From the NCBI GenBank assembly GCA_963716235.1, contig CAVQTE010000009.1, positions 90,910 through 154,909 on the forward strand: 64,000 nt of DNA, written 5' to 3'. This document shows, one piece after another, positions 1 to 9,613 of the stretch. The notes below the pieces were generated by a model, which worked only from the letters and a program-made list of their open reading frames with translations, searched no databases and was not told the origin of the DNA. Position 1 is the stretch's first letter. Every line of letters begins with the position of its first letter. The stretch is from Sva-07 sp963716235 (GTDB lineage Bacteria > Actinomycetota > Acidimicrobiia > Acidimicrobiales > Ilumatobacteraceae). A program made the translations under genes and the position numbers.

Positions 1-378
1 GTCGCGGGCATCGGTGAAGCCGTACTTCTGCATGCCGGCCAGGTCGGCATGGCCCGGACGAACCTGCGTGAGCGGATCCTTCGTGGCGCCCGGTGCCGGA
101 CTCATCTCCTCGTGCCACTTGTCGCTGCGGAACCACTCGCTGTTCTTGATCTCGATCGCAACCGGCGACCCGAGGGTGCGGCCGTGACGAACGCCGCCGA
201 TGAGGGTCAGCTCGTCGGCCTCGAAGCGCTGTCGTGGACCACGTCCGTAGCCGAGTCGCCGGCGTCCCATCTCGGCCTGGATCTGTTCGACCGTGATCTC
301 GAGACCGGCCGGCAGTCCCTCCATGATGACCACGAGGGCCTGGCCATGGGACTCGCCCGCCGTGAGATACCGCAACAT
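1..378 (-). CDS. aroC: Chorismate synthase (5' part only)
   Basis: Last step of the shikimate pathway: converts EPSP to chorismate with reduced FMN, in the cytoplasm. Only the first 126 codons are present; the gene leaves the window on the left. The ATG at 378 opens with MLRYLTAGESHGQAL, the family's N-terminal signature, followed by RRRLGYGRGPRQR and VRPGHADLAGMQKYG, all diagnostic. It begins 10 bases after the aroE stop and is the last visible gene of the minus-strand run alaS-ruvX-mltG-aroE-aroC. Confidence 0.95.
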   Translation of the reverse strand, partial: MLRYLTAGESHGQALVVIMEGLPAGLEITVEQIQAEMGRRRLGYGRGPRQRFEADELTLIGGVRHGRTLGSPVAIEIKNSEWFRSDKWHEEMSPAPGATKDPLTQVRPGHADLAGMQKYGFTDARD

Positions 379-388
379 CCGAACGAGG

Positions 389-1218
389 CTACCGGTCGGC
401 GAGTGCCGCCTCGGCGGCGGTTCGCATGACCCTCGTGTCCGGCCGGACACCGATCCAGCGCTCCTGCTGCAGTGCGGCCTGATGGATCAACATGCCGAGT
501 CCGTCGACCGTGCGGGCACCGAGCGCGTCGGCGGCCGCCAACCATGCCGTGCGCAGCGGGTGGTAGACGAGATCGACGACCACCTGGTCGGCACGGAGCA
601 GCGCCGGGTCACAGGGCAGATCCTCGGGACGTGGCATGGAGCGGATCGACGACCCATGCCGACCCTGGTTGCGTTGACCACGATGTCGGCACGACAGATG
701 TCGCCGGCGATGCCGACCGAGGCGACCCGTGCGAGCGTCGCCGCCGACTCGGCGTGGGTGTGCGTGCGATTCAACACCGTGATGTCGCCGGCCCCGGCGC
801 GTCCGAGCGCGTCGATCACCGAGCGAGCCGCGCCACCGGCGCCGATCACGGCGACGCGGGCATCGGCAACGTCGATGCCCGTCTCGGCGAGCGATGCCAC
901 GAACCCCGCTCCGTCGGTGCTCGATCCGACGAGCTGGTCGCCCTCCCAACTGACCGTGTTGACCGACTGCAGTGCACGCGCGGCCGGCTCGAGACGATCG
1001 ACGGCGTCGGCCACCTCGCGCTTGTGGGGCATCGTGACCGAGAGACCGGCGATTCCGAGGACCCGCATCGCATCGAGCGCCCCGACTCCTCCGCCGGCCG
1101 CCACCTCGAACGCCACGTAGGTCCAGTCGACACCTGCAGCGTCGAAGGCGGCCTGATGAATGACCGGCGACAGGCTGTGTTCGACCGGCGACCCGATGAG
1201 CGCCGCCACTCGGCGCAT
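389..1218 (-). CDS. aroE: Shikimate dehydrogenase (one frameshift)
   Basis: Reduces 3-dehydroshikimate to shikimate with NADPH. The ATG at 1218 gives MRRVAALIGSPVEHSLSPVIH, then SVTMPHK (catalytic Lys), the NADP-binding GAGGAARS and VVNAT. The reading then shifts near 640-655 (a base seems missing after the GMG codons) and continues as LVYHPLRTAWL and VDGLGMLIHQAALQ, the family C terminus. Repaired length is about 276 aa, normal. The start lies just beyond the mltG stop, so the two are probably translationally coupled. The frameshift is more likely a consensus error than a dead gene, because both halves are fully conserved. Confidence 0.9.
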
Positions 1219-1220
1219 CG

Positions 1221-2459
1221 TCACAGGAGGCCCGCTTGGCGTGCCAACTCGACGTTGCGGTCGTGCTGCCACTGCTCCGATGCGAAGACGTGGCCGCCGT
1301 CTTCGTCGGCGATGACGTAGTACAGGTAGGCGCACTTGGTCGGATCAGCGAGTTCGGCGCAGACCGGGTCGCCGGCGGGCGGGTTCGGCGCCGGGTTGAG
1401 GGCAGCCTGGATCGACGCACGGCCCGGGTTGGCGATCGGGGTCGGTGGAAGTCCGGGCCGCAGGTAGGTGTTGTACGGCGTGTCGATCTGGCGGAGTTCG
1501 GAGAACGGCAGCTCAGGATCGATTCCCGCCTGCTCGCGTCCGTACAACACGGTCGCGTCGATCTGCAGTGGGATTGCGTTCTCCGGATCGATCGCGCTCA
1601 GCCCGAGCCGGTTGTAGATGACCCTCGCGATCTTCGCCCGGTCGTCGGGCACCTTGGCCTCGCGTTCGATCATCGAAGCGATGATCAGCGCCTGGTACGG
1701 CGTGATGCCGAGTGCCGCGGAGCGATTGACGATGTCTTCCTGATCGCCGACGCGTTCCATGAGTGCGATCATCCGCTCGAGGATCTGACCCTCGCCCTCT
1801 GCGTTCGACACCTGATAGGTGTCGGGGAACAGCATCCCTTCGAGCGACGTCACGTCGAGCGGCTGGAACGACGAGCGGATCGTGCCGCTGTTCGCCGCGG
1901 CCAGGAACTCCTCGGCGCTCAGCCGATCGACCGATGTCTGCAGCCGGTCGGCCATCTTGGACACGGTGAAACCTTCGGGAAAGGTGACCTTCGTGTAGGT
2001 CTGCCCCGGCGGGGTGCGCAGACGCCCGAGCACGTTGCCCATGTGGTCGTTCGGCCGGATCTCGTAGTACCCGGGGATCAGCTCGATGCCACCCTCGCGC
2101 TCGACGTACCACTCGAACACGCCGGCGTCCGACACCAGGCCGTCAGCGGCCAATCGTTCGGCAACCGAGGCCAGGTCGTCATCGTCGTTGACCGTGAAAC
2201 TCTGCACGTCGCCGGGAGCACCCTCGGGATTGATCTTGCCGAGGTACCACCAGCCGACTGCTCCCGCGACGAGAATCGCCATGACGACGAGCACCATCGA
2301 GAGCCAGACGGCCCACTTGAGCGGACGTGTCTGCTGGCGGAGCCGTTCGACCGAGCCGGTCTGATCGGTGGCATCCCAGGGATCGATCGACCAGTCGAGC
2401 GCCGGTCGGCTGTCGGGGTCGACTTGCGCCTCGGGCAGCAACGGGTCGAGTTGCTTCAC
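1221..2459 (-). CDS. mltG: Endolytic transglycosylase MltG
   Basis: Membrane-anchored murein endolytic transglycosylase (YceG family) that cuts nascent glycan strands. The chosen start is the GTG at 2459 (VKQLDPLLPEA), which gives 412 aa: a cytoplasmic N-terminal region of about 48 residues, one transmembrane segment at about 49-73 (WLSMVLVVMAILVAGAVGWW), a LysM-like stretch, and the catalytic core with IASMIEREAKV (the Glu of this motif is catalytic in the family) and VIYNRL. An upstream extension to 2576 exists in the same frame but lies inside ruvX. The GTG would form a GTGA overlap with the repaired ruvX stop. Confidence 0.92.
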   Translation of the reverse strand: MKQLDPLLPEAQVDPDSRPALDWSIDPWDATDQTGSVERLRQQTRPLKWAVWLSMVLVVMAILVAGAVGWWYLGKINPEGAPGDVQSFTVNDDDDLASVAERLAADGLVSDAGVFEWYVEREGGIELIPGYYEIRPNDHMGNVLGRLRTPPGQTYTKVTFPEGFTVSKMADRLQTSVDRLSAEEFLAAANSGTIRSSFQPLDVTSLEGMLFPDTYQVSNAEGEGQILERMIALMERVGDQEDIVNRSAALGITPYQALIIASMIEREAKVPDDRAKIARVIYNRLGLSAIDPENAIPLQIDATVLYGREQAGIDPELPFSELRQIDTPYNTYLRPGLPPTPIANPGRASIQAALNPAPNPPAGDPVCAELADPTKCAYLYYVIADEDGGHVFASEQWQHDRNVELARQAGLL

Positions 2460-2955
2460 GTGGCGGTTCCCGGCCGTGTGACGCTGAGCCCCACGTGGAG
2501 CGGCGGTGGTCGAGCCACGCCTGCAACATGACTGCGGCAGCCACCTTGTCGACGACCTTGCGACGTTGACGCGCATCGAGGCCGGCCTCGCGCATCCCCC
2601 GTTCGGCGGTCACCGTCGTGAACCGCTCGTCGTACATCTCCACCGGCACCCCGACCACGCTAGCGAGCTGACGGGCCTCGGTCTCGGCAGATCGAGCGGC
2701 CGGCCCGCGGGTTCCGTCGAGCGACAATGGCAGCCCCACCACCACCACCTCGGCCTCCTCGTCGCGGACCAGTTTGGCGATTGCGGCGTGGTCGTGGCGC
2801 CGCGACGACGAACGATGCACCGTGGTCAGCGACGAAGCAACGGTGGCAGAGAAGTCGCTCACCGCAATGCCGATGCGCTTGGAACCGAGATCGATGCCGA
2901 GTGCACGAACGCCGGGAACCCGACCCTCGAGAACACGGCCGTCGGTGGTGCTCAC
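2456..2955 (-). CDS. ruvX: RuvX/YqgF Holliday-junction resolvase-like nuclease
   Basis: RNase H-fold protein of the RuvX/YqgF family, implicated in 16S rRNA 5' end processing. The start is GTG 2955, overlapping the alaS stop as GTGA. Visible motifs are LGIDLGSKRIGIAVSD near residue 19, VVVGLPLSLDGTRG, YDERFTTVTAE and the closing VDKVAAAVMLQAWLDHRR. As read, the frame stays open to 2179, deep in mltG, giving 258 aa against about 150 normally. One missing base after the HRRS codons would end the protein at a TGA (2456-2458) that overlaps the mltG GTG. I take that as the natural end (about 166 aa). Confidence 0.85.
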
Positions 2956-5604
2956 GCTCCGGTGGCGACCGCGATCGCCTGAGCTGCGAGCTCCAGCGCC
3001 GCCGGGATCCCGCTGACGTCCTTGCCGCCCGCCGTGGCGATGTCGCCCTTGCCCCCGCCGCCACCACCGACAGCTCTGGCGGCCTCCTTGATCAAGTCGC
3101 TCGCCGGTCGCACGCTGCCCGGCTCGACGGCAGCCACCAGGCCGACTCCGCCACTCGTGGTCTCGCCGATGAGAACGACGTAGCGGACACCGGGCTGTTG
3201 GCGCACGGCGATCGCGAGTTCGCGCAGATCACCCGCCGCAAGGCCGTCGACCTGTGTGACCACCACGCCGTCGTGGGCGATTGCGGCCAACTCGGACGCT
3301 CGTCCCAGCGCGAGCTGACCCCGCAGCGACTTGATCTCGTCGTTCAGCGTCTTCATCTCGTCGAGCTTGCGTTGCACGCCCGCGAGCAGATCGTCGGTGG
3401 GAGCACCCACCAGACGAGCCGCATCCGCGAGCAACTGCTCGTCGCGCTGCAGCAGCGCGACGCTCGCGTGACCGGTGACCGCTTCGATGCGGCGCAGGTT
3501 CGAGCCGATCGACGACTCGCTGACGACCTTGATGGTGCCGATGTCGCCGGTTGCGCGCACATGCGTGCCGCCGCAGAGTTCGATCGACGAGCCCGCTTCG
3601 AGCACGCGGACGATGTCGCCGTACTTGTCGCCGAAGAACGCAACGGCGCCGAGGGCCTCGGCTTCGTCCTTGGTCGTCTCGAAGTTCCTCGTCGGCGAAT
3701 TGGCGAGCGTCTCGGCATTCGCCAGGCGCTCGATCTCGAGGATCTGTTCGTCGGTCACGGCGTCGTAGTGGCTGAAGTCGAAACGGAGACGGTCGGGGCC
3801 GACCATCGACCCCGCCTGCTTCACGTGCTCACCGAGCACGTGTCGCAACGCATGGTGGAGGAGATGGGTCGCCGTGTGGTTACGGCGGATGGCCGCCCGG
3901 CGATCGGCGTCGATTTCAGCAGTCGCCGTCTGGCCCGGCGTGATCGTTCCCGATTCGAGCCGGGCTCGGTGCCGACGCAGATTGGGCAGTGCGAACGTCG
4001 TGTCGAGGACCGTCGCACACCCCGTTTCGGTCGTGATGGTGCCGGTGTCGCCGATCTGACCACCGGATTCGGCATAGAACGGTGTCCGGTCGAGGAAGAT
4101 GTCGACGGCACCGCCGCTCTCACCATCATCGGCACCGGCACCGGACTCGACCGGGACCACGGCGAGGACTCGGCTCTCGGTGACTTCGTTCGAGTAGCCC
4201 ACGAACTCGGTGACACCGAACTGGTCGACGATGTCGCGGTACGCGTCGAGGTCGACGCCTTCGCCGGCACCCTTCTGGGCGGCCTTCGCCCGACCACGTT
4301 GAGCTGCCATGTCGGCGCTGAATCCGTCGAGATCCACCGTGACGTCACGCTCGCCGGCGATCTCCTGGGTCAGCTCGAGCGGGAACCCGTAGGTGTCGTG
4401 GAGCAGGAATGCCGTCGACCCGGACAGCTCGGCCGGGTCGGACTCCAGTTCGCCGTCGAGGATGCTCAGACCGTGCTTGAGTGTCTGACGGAACCGCTCT
4501 TCCTCCTTGGTCATGACATTCACGACGAAGTCGCGGTTCTTGACGATGTCGGGATACGCCGTGCCCATCACGTCGATGGCGACCTCGGCGAGACGCGGCA
4601 TCACGAGCGATTCGGTGCCGAGCAGATAGGCGTACCGCACGGCGCGCCGGATGATCCGGCGCAGGACGTACCCACGGGCCTCGTTCGACGGAAAGACGCC
4701 GTCGTTGATCAGCATCGCACCCGAACGGGCGTGTTCGGCGAGCACGCGCATGGCGAAGCTGTTGCGGTCGTCGTAGTCGCCGACCCGGTACGACTTGCCG
4801 GTGATCGAGCACGCCTCGTCGATCAGGGGCGCCATGAGATCGGTCTCCCACACCGAATCGACACCCTGGACGAGGGCGAGGATGCGTTCGAGGCCGGCAC
4901 CGGTGTCGATCGACGGCTTCGGCAACGGCGTCCGCGTTCCATCGGGGTCCTGGTCGAACTGCATGAACACGAGGTTCCAGAACTCCATGAACCGATCGCC
5001 GGCCGGGTCGCCGAGCGGCCCGCCTCCGGGGCCGAACGCCGGACCACGGTCGATGTGGATTTCGCTGCACGGCCCGCACGGGCCCGTGTCGCCCATCTGC
5101 CAGTAGTTGTCCTTGTCGCCGAGTCGCTGGATGCGCGTCCATCGGCACGCCGACGATCTCGTGCCAGATCGCCTCGGCCTCGTCATCGGACTCGTGGACC
5201 GTGATCCACAGTCGGTCGCCGTCGAATCCCCAGCCTCCCGACGCAGGATCGCCGGTGACCAGTTCCCAACTCCACGGGATCGCCGACTCCTTGAAGTAGT
5301 CGCCGAAGCTGAAGTTGCCGAGCATCTCGAAGAACACCAGGTGGCGTTTGGTCCGACCCACGTCGTCGAGGTCGTTGTGCTTGCCGCCGGCACGGGCGCA
5401 CTTCTGTGAACTGACCGCCCGCTGGTACGGCGGTTGTTCGTCGCCGACGAAATACGACTTGAACGGCACCATGCCGGCCACGTTGAACAACACCGTCGGA
5501 TCGTGCGGGATGAGGCTCGCCGACGGCACACGCGTGTGGTCCCTGGCCGCGAAGAAGTCGCGGAAGGAGTCGCGAAGTTGGTCGGCGTTCATCGACGGGG
5601 TCAT
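2952..5604 (-). CDS. alaS: Alanine--tRNA ligase (one frameshift)
   Basis: Charges tRNA-Ala and clears mischarged Ser/Gly. The class II core (FNVAGMVPFKSYF, QKCARAGGKHNDLDDVG, FFEMLGNFSFGDYFK) is read in one frame. Near 5131-5140 the frame shifts, because one extra base follows the codons for VPMD, and continues with DTGPCGPCSEIH. The editing-domain zinc motif HTATHLLHHAL, the SSIELCGGTHV motif and the C-terminal DHHA1 domain with its glycine run (VGGGGGGKGD) follow. Repaired length is 883 aa, normal. Start is ATG 5604 (MTPSMNADQLRDSF); ATG 5592 is the alternative. A TAGGCT hexamer lies 10 bases upstream. First gene of the alaS-ruvX-mltG-aroE-aroC unit. Confidence 0.95.
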
Positions 5605-5614
5605 ATCCCGCACG

Positions 5615-5620
5615 AGCCTA
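5615..5620 (-). promoter_or_regulatory. -10 hexamer TAGGCT of alaS
   Basis: TAGGCT on the minus strand, 10 bases before the alaS ATG. It matches the TANNNT pattern found before most unit-leading genes here. The 41-base divergent gap also holds the plus-strand hexamer at 5631. Confidence 0.45.
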
Positions 5621-5630
5621 TCGACGCCGC

Positions 5631-5636
5631 TAGCTT
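5631..5636 (+). promoter_or_regulatory. -10 hexamer TAGCTT of the 5646 gene
   Basis: TAGCTT, 9 bases before the GTG at 5646. No Shine-Dalgarno sequence lies between, which suggests a nearly leaderless mRNA. Confidence 0.45.
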
Positions 5637-5645
5637 GCATGCCGA

Positions 5646-6445
5646 GTGAGTACTGCCACCCCGCGATCCATCGTTCCATCACCGCCCGACGATCTCCACG
5701 AGTGGGTGAGTTTCGAAGATCCCGACGAACAACGTACCTGGGTGTTCGATGCCAGCTACCTGCGGTCGAACTACATGTGCATCTACGGCTGCGGCTGCAA
5801 GGGGATCCTCGACGAGCCCGCCCCGGAGCTCCGGCACGGGTGCTGCAGCCACGGCGCCCACTTCGTCGACGACGACGACATCGCCAACCTCTCGCGCCAT
5901 GCCGAGCGCCTCACCCCCGAGCAGTGGCAATTCCACAAGAAGGGCCGTTCCAAGAAGGGCAACTCCAAGAAGGGCACGGCAAGAAGGGCTACCTCGCCGA
6001 CGGCGAACCCGAGGCCGACGGCTCACCCGTCACGACCACCCGGGTCGTCGACACTGCGTGCATCTTCCTCAACCGGGTCGGATTCGACGGCGGAGTCGGG
6101 TGTGCACTGCACATCGCCGCGCTGGAGGCCGGTGAGCGTCCGATGGACTGGAAGCCATCGGTGTGCTGGCAAGTGCCGCTGCGTCTCGAGCACTCGACCG
6201 ACGAATCGGGTCATGTCACCTCTCGCCTGCGCGAATGGAAACGACGCGATTGGGGCGAGGGCGGCAGCGAGTTCGGATGGTGGTGTACCGAAGAACCCGA
6301 CGCATTCGTCGGAGCCGAGCCGCTGTACGTGTCAGCGAAGGACGAGATCGTCGAACTGGTGGGCGAACACGTCTACCACGCGATGGCGCAGCAACTGCAG
6401 CGACCGAACTGGGTGCCGCTCCCCCACCCTGCGGTACGCCGCTGA
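5646..6445 (+). CDS. Cys-rich conserved hypothetical protein (one frameshift)
   Basis: Function not recognised. The N-terminal part holds CIYGCGCKGI and HGCCSHGAHF, a Cys/His cluster that suggests a bound metal, reminiscent of the zinc/iron-chelating YkgJ/DUF3109 type. A lysine-glycine linker follows (KKGRSKKGNSKKG, three or four copies of a KKG unit). Near 5978-5983 one base, probably an A in a run, is missing. The frame then continues as VVDTACIFLNRVGFDGGVGC, GWWCTEEPDAFVG and a tail ending HPAVRR. Repaired length is 266 aa. Start is GTG 5646. The residues on both sides of the shift are typical coding sequence, so a consensus error is likely. Confidence 0.75.
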
Positions 6446-6463
6446 TCGTCTTGCGCTGCCTGA

Positions 6464-6673
6464 TCAGTCGTCGAGATCGTCGTCGTCGTCGAAGGTGACG
6501 CCGTACTTCTCTGCCAGTGCGGCGTACTCATCATCGTCGCCGTTGCCGTGGTTGGAGCCGGAGTTGGACGACGACGGCTCGGAACGGTCGCCGAATCCGA
6601 GATCGAACGCTCCCGGGCCGGACTGCTTCAGTTTTCTCGCCTCTTCGAAACGGCGATGACGACCCTTCTTCAC
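6464..6673 (-). CDS. DUF3073-like small acidic-tailed protein
   Basis: A 69-residue protein of unknown role. It has a basic N terminus (VKKGRHRRFEEARKLKQSG), a Ser/Asn/Gly-rich centre and an acidic tail (DDDEYAALAEKYGV followed by an aspartate run). The layout of a basic start, an EYAxLAxKY motif and an Asp-rich end resembles the actinobacterial DUF3073 family. I chose GTG 6673 because GGGAG sits 8 bases upstream; an open extension to 6736 has no such support. It converges with the Cys-rich gene, 18 bases away. Confidence 0.7.
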   Translation of the reverse strand: MKKGRHRRFEEARKLKQSGPGAFDLGFGDRSEPSSSNSGSNHGNGDDDEYAALAEKYGVTFDDDDDLDD

Positions 6674-6767
6674 GACAGGGCTCCCACAGACTAGAAAGTT
6701 GACATTCGGGCACAGGGTAGCGCTGAGGCGGAGCAATCCCCTGGATCGCGAAATGTCGAGAGGTCGA

Positions 6768-7940
6768 TCAATCCGACACGGTGGTCAGACGCAGACGTCC
6801 CTGTCCGTCGAACGTGAGCCCCGCTTCGCCGGCCACGAGGCGCCTGATGCCGTCGCCGACCAGCACATTTCGCCATCCCGTTGCGAGCCGGGCGTCGTCG
6901 TCGCCACGCAGGAACGACACGATGTCCGACCGCGTGGCGAACAGTGCCGGATCGAGCCGTTCGTCGCGAGCCAGCTGCGCCACCCATGCCGACACGAGGG
7001 TCACGGCGGGGCGCATCGAACGGTCGAGATCGTCGGCCGACGGTGGTGGTGCCGGCGCAGGAACGCCCTTGGCGGCCTTGACCGCCTCGAGGATCTCCTC
7101 GGCGAGCCCACCGCGAGAATGACGCTCGTCGACCCCGCGGGCCTGAGCGAGCTCCTTTGCTGTGCTCGGGGCGCGCTGAGCGATGCCGAGGATGGCGAGA
7201 TCGGGCAGGACCTGACGTACCGGGATGTCGGTGCGCATGGCCCGCCGTTCACGCCAGCCGGCGACGCTCTGGGCGACTGCCCGGGCACTCGGCCGCAACG
7301 AGCGAGCATCCTTCAGCTGCAGCCACGCGTCGTCGGGAGCCGAACCACTCGTCGGGCGCGTCCGCAGCTCCTCGCAGGCGTCGTCGGCCCAGCCGAGGCG
7401 ATCGACGTCGGCGAGTTGCGCCACGAGCCGTTCGTGCACCTCCAGCAGGTACTCGACATCGACAGCGGCGTACTGGCACTGGCTGTCGGTGAGCGGCCGT
7501 CGGAGCCAGTCGGTCAGACGATCGCCCTTCGCGGGTGTCACCCCGATCTCACCCTGGAGCAGCGACACCAGCGACGGGGTGCCGTAGCCGAGGAAACCTG
7601 CAGCCAGTTGCGTGTCGAACATGCGCGTCGGCACCGACCCGACGGCATGAGTGAGCACATCGAGATCCTGCTGTGCGGCGTGGATCACACACAACGACTC
7701 CGATGCGAACAGCCTGTCGAACGGCGCAACATCGACAGCGAGCGGATCGATCAACGCCACCTGCTGGCCGTCGGCGGTTCGCCATGCCACCTGCACCAGA
7801 GCGAGCTTGGGGTAGTACGTCCGCTCGCGGTGGAACTCGGTGTCGAGTGCGTAGCGGGATTGGCCGATCAGGATCGAGACGACGTCGTCGAAGTCGACCT
7901 GTCGATCGATCCAGCGATACTCGAGCCGCGGGTCAGTCAT
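6768..7940 (-). CDS. rnd: Ribonuclease D
   Basis: 3'-5' exoribonuclease that trims tRNA precursors in the families studied. ATG 7940 gives 390 aa. The DEDD exonuclease domain comes first: LDTEFHRERTYYPKLALVQV (Exo I, Asp and Glu), IHAAQQDLDVL (Exo II) and CQYAAVDVEYLLEVH (Exo III, with Tyr and Asp). An HRDC domain follows around residues 210-290 (AGWRERRAMRTDIPVRQVLPD). Its start overlaps the rhodanese stop by 8 bases, so it is the distal gene of the mobA-rhodanese-rnd group. Confidence 0.92.
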   Translation of the reverse strand: MTDPRLEYRWIDRQVDFDDVVSILIGQSRYALDTEFHRERTYYPKLALVQVAWRTADGQQVALIDPLAVDVAPFDRLFASESLCVIHAAQQDLDVLTHAVGSVPTRMFDTQLAAGFLGYGTPSLVSLLQGEIGVTPAKGDRLTDWLRRPLTDSQCQYAAVDVEYLLEVHERLVAQLADVDRLGWADDACEELRTRPTSGSAPDDAWLQLKDARSLRPSARAVAQSVAGWRERRAMRTDIPVRQVLPDLAILGIAQRAPSTAKELAQARGVDERHSRGGLAEEILEAVKAAKGVPAPAPPPSADDLDRSMRPAVTLVSAWVAQLARDERLDPALFATRSDIVSFLRGDDDARLATGWRNVLVGDGIRRLVAGEAGLTFDGQGRLRLTTVSD

Positions 7941-8262
7941 CGGCGGCACCGGACGCGGCGCCTGACACGATTTCGAAACCCCCCTCGGCCCAGGCCAGCA
8001 TGCCGCCGGCGACGTTGACCACCTCGATGCCCTGCTCCGCGAGGAACCGGCAGGCGTTGGCGCTGCGCGCGCCCGAACGGCACACCACATAGGTCGGCGA
8101 ACCATCGAAGGCACCGAGCCGTTCGGGCACCGTACTGAGCGGCACGAGCTCGGCCTGGGCGATGTGGCCGCTCTCCCACTCCTGGGGTTCACGAACGTCG
8201 ATGATCCGAGCGGTGGGCCCGATCGCCGCCAGGTCGTGCACAGAAATCTCCGAGATTGTCAC
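7933..8262 (-). CDS. Rhodanese-like domain protein
   Basis: Single-domain rhodanese (109 aa), a probable sulfur carrier or sulfurtransferase. IIDVREPQEWESGHI is the N-terminal signature. The active-site loop reads VVCRSGARSANACRFL, with the catalytic Cys in CRSGARS, and VVNVAGGMLAW closes the fold. Start is GTG 8262 (VTISEISVHDL). It sits between a MobA-like gene and rnd. Rhodaneses next to molybdenum-cofactor genes are common, but the substrate cannot be told from sequence. Confidence 0.88.
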   Translation of the reverse strand: MTISEISVHDLAAIGPTARIIDVREPQEWESGHIAQAELVPLSTVPERLGAFDGSPTYVVCRSGARSANACRFLAEQGIEVVNVAGGMLAWAEGGFEIVSGAASGAADD

Positions 8263-8266
8263 GGCG

Positions 8267-8828
8267 TCAAGAGTACCGATCGAGGTCACCGGGCGTGTTG
8301 ATGTTGCGGAGCGACGCCGGCGGCAACGACACCTCGACGGTGCAGAGATCGCCGAGCACACGATGAACCGCACGTTCGCCCGCATCGAACGATTCCCGGA
8401 CGCGGTCGGCCGATGTGCTGCGCCACAGCGCACATGTCGGCTCGACTCGCCCGCCGTTGGCAACGCACGACGTCGGCATCAGGTCGCAGCCGAGCAGCGT
8501 CGATCAGGGCAACGAGATCGGTCGACGACAGGTTCGCGAGATCGCAGGCCACGATCAGGAGATCGGTCGCTGGTTCGGCGAACACTTCGAGCACGCCGAG
8601 GATACCGCCGAGCGGCCCCTCGCCCGGATGCCGATCGGGCAGGACCAGTCGATCGAGCGTCGCGAGTTCGATCGGGTCGCCGCCGTACAGCACGACCGGC
8701 TCGCACCCAGCCTCCGACAGAGCGTCAGCGACCCGCGCTGCCATCGGTGTGCCGCGGACCTCGATGAGGGCCTTCGTGCGCCCCATGCGGCGGCTGGCCC
8801 CACCAGTGAGTACGACACCGATCAGCAC
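8267..8828 (-). CDS. mobA: MobA-like nucleotidyltransferase (one frameshift)
   Basis: Molybdenum cofactor guanylyltransferase family, which attaches GMP to molybdopterin. It starts at GTG 8828 with MLIGVVLTGGASRRMGRTKAL, the classical nucleotide-binding signature. GEGPLGGILGVLE and LLIVACDLANLSSTD (metal-binding Asp) follow. Near 8468 an extra base breaks the frame; the other frame carries VANGGRVEPTCALW and ends SLRNINTPGDLDRYS, the family C terminus. Repaired length is 186 aa. Other NTP-transferases such as MocA share the fold, so the exact substrate is uncertain. Confidence 0.82.
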
Positions 8829-8832
8829 CGGA

Positions 8833-9282
8833 TCAGTCCGCAGCGATCCCCGTGTGTTCTGAATGGGAGGGGTCGAGCTGCAACAGGAACGTCCGGCATC
8901 GTTCGGCTTCGTCGGTTTCGCCGATCACCGTGGCCATCTCGGCGAGGCCGCGCATGCACCGCAGGAACCCGCGATTGGTGGGCTCGGACCACCGCACGTA
9001 ACCGCTCCCCCGCCACCCGTTGGCGCGCAGCGCGTCGAGCCCACGGTGATAGCCCACGCGATAGGCCGCGTAGCGGTCGATGGTGTCGCGACCGAGATCG
9101 CCGAGCGCCGCCCACGCATCGAGAAACCGCGGAGCCGATGCCACGACGTCGGCCACTGCCGATCGCCGCTCGTCACCGGTCAACGCCAGGGCCGCATCGA
9201 GCCGGGCCGCGACAACGGGATCAGGCGCCGGCAAGACCGTGGTGGGGAGTCCCGATGAGAAGTTGATCGGCTGGTCGCTCAC
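8833..9282 (-). CDS. DUF3151 family protein
   Basis: An actinobacterial protein of unknown function (149 aa). The C-terminal half has the family hallmarks: DRYAAYRVGYHRGLDALRAN, GWRGSGYVRWS, NRGFLRCMRGLAEMA and the E-rich ETDEAERCRTFL. I chose GTG 9282 because a TACGCT hexamer lies 7 bases upstream; the much longer open frame to 9519 covers the divergent gene. It stops 4 bases before mobA, so the two are probably cotranscribed. Confidence 0.85.
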   Translation of the reverse strand: MSDQPINFSSGLPTTVLPAPDPVVAARLDAALALTGDERRSAVADVVASAPRFLDAWAALGDLGRDTIDRYAAYRVGYHRGLDALRANGWRGSGYVRWSEPTNRGFLRCMRGLAEMATVIGETDEAERCRTFLLQLDPSHSEHTGIAAD

Positions 9283-9289
9283 CCGGGCG

Positions 9290-9295
9290 AGCGTA
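9290..9295 (-). promoter_or_regulatory. -10 hexamer TACGCT of the DUF3151 gene
   Basis: TACGCT on the minus strand, 7 bases before GTG 9282. It is spaced as for a leaderless mRNA. Confidence 0.5.
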
Positions 9296-9304
9296 CCGAC
9301 GCCG

Positions 9305-9310
9305 TACAGT
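9305..9310 (+). promoter_or_regulatory. -10 hexamer TACAGT of the 9317 gene
   Basis: TACAGT, 6 bases before GTG 9317. It lies back to back with the minus-strand hexamer at 9290-9295 in a 34-base divergent gap. Confidence 0.5.
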
Positions 9311-9316
9311 GCTGGC

Positions 9317-9613
9317 GTGATCGCCATGACGTTGGAACAGGCACAGACCATCGCCGTCGTGGCCACCACTGCACTCGTGGTCGGGGCGATCGCCTCGTTC
9401 TGGGTGATGAAGAGCCTGGTCCAGAAACTCCTCGTCGCCGGGCTGCTCGGTGTCCTCGCGTTCGCCGTGTGGACCCAGCGCGGCGCGCTCCAGGACTGCG
9501 CCGACAAGGTGCAGGACAACTACATGCGATCGGGAACCGCGGTCGTCGTGGCAGACACCGAGTGCTCCTTCTTCGGAGTGTCGATCACGATCTCGGACCC
9601 ACGTTCGGAGTGA
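9317..9613 (+). CDS. Small membrane protein, unknown function
   Basis: A 98-residue protein (GTG 9317; ATG 9326 is the alternative) with two predicted membrane segments: TIAVVATTALVVGAIASFWV and LLVAGLLGVLAFAVW. An extracytoplasmic tail with two Cys residues (LQDCADKV, DTECSFF) follows and could form a disulfide. I recognise no family. Its TGA overlaps the GTG of the MFS transporter as GTGA, so the two are translationally coupled. Confidence 0.65.
   Translation: MIAMTLEQAQTIAVVATTALVVGAIASFWVMKSLVQKLLVAGLLGVLAFAVWTQRGALQDCADKVQDNYMRSGTAVVVADTECSFFGVSITISDPRSE

Noticed and set aside
2179..2955. RuvX with a C-terminal extension of about 100 residues
   Set aside because: The extension lies over the mltG N-terminal coding region, is Arg-rich shadow-type sequence, and a one-base repair gives a stop overlapping the mltG GTG.
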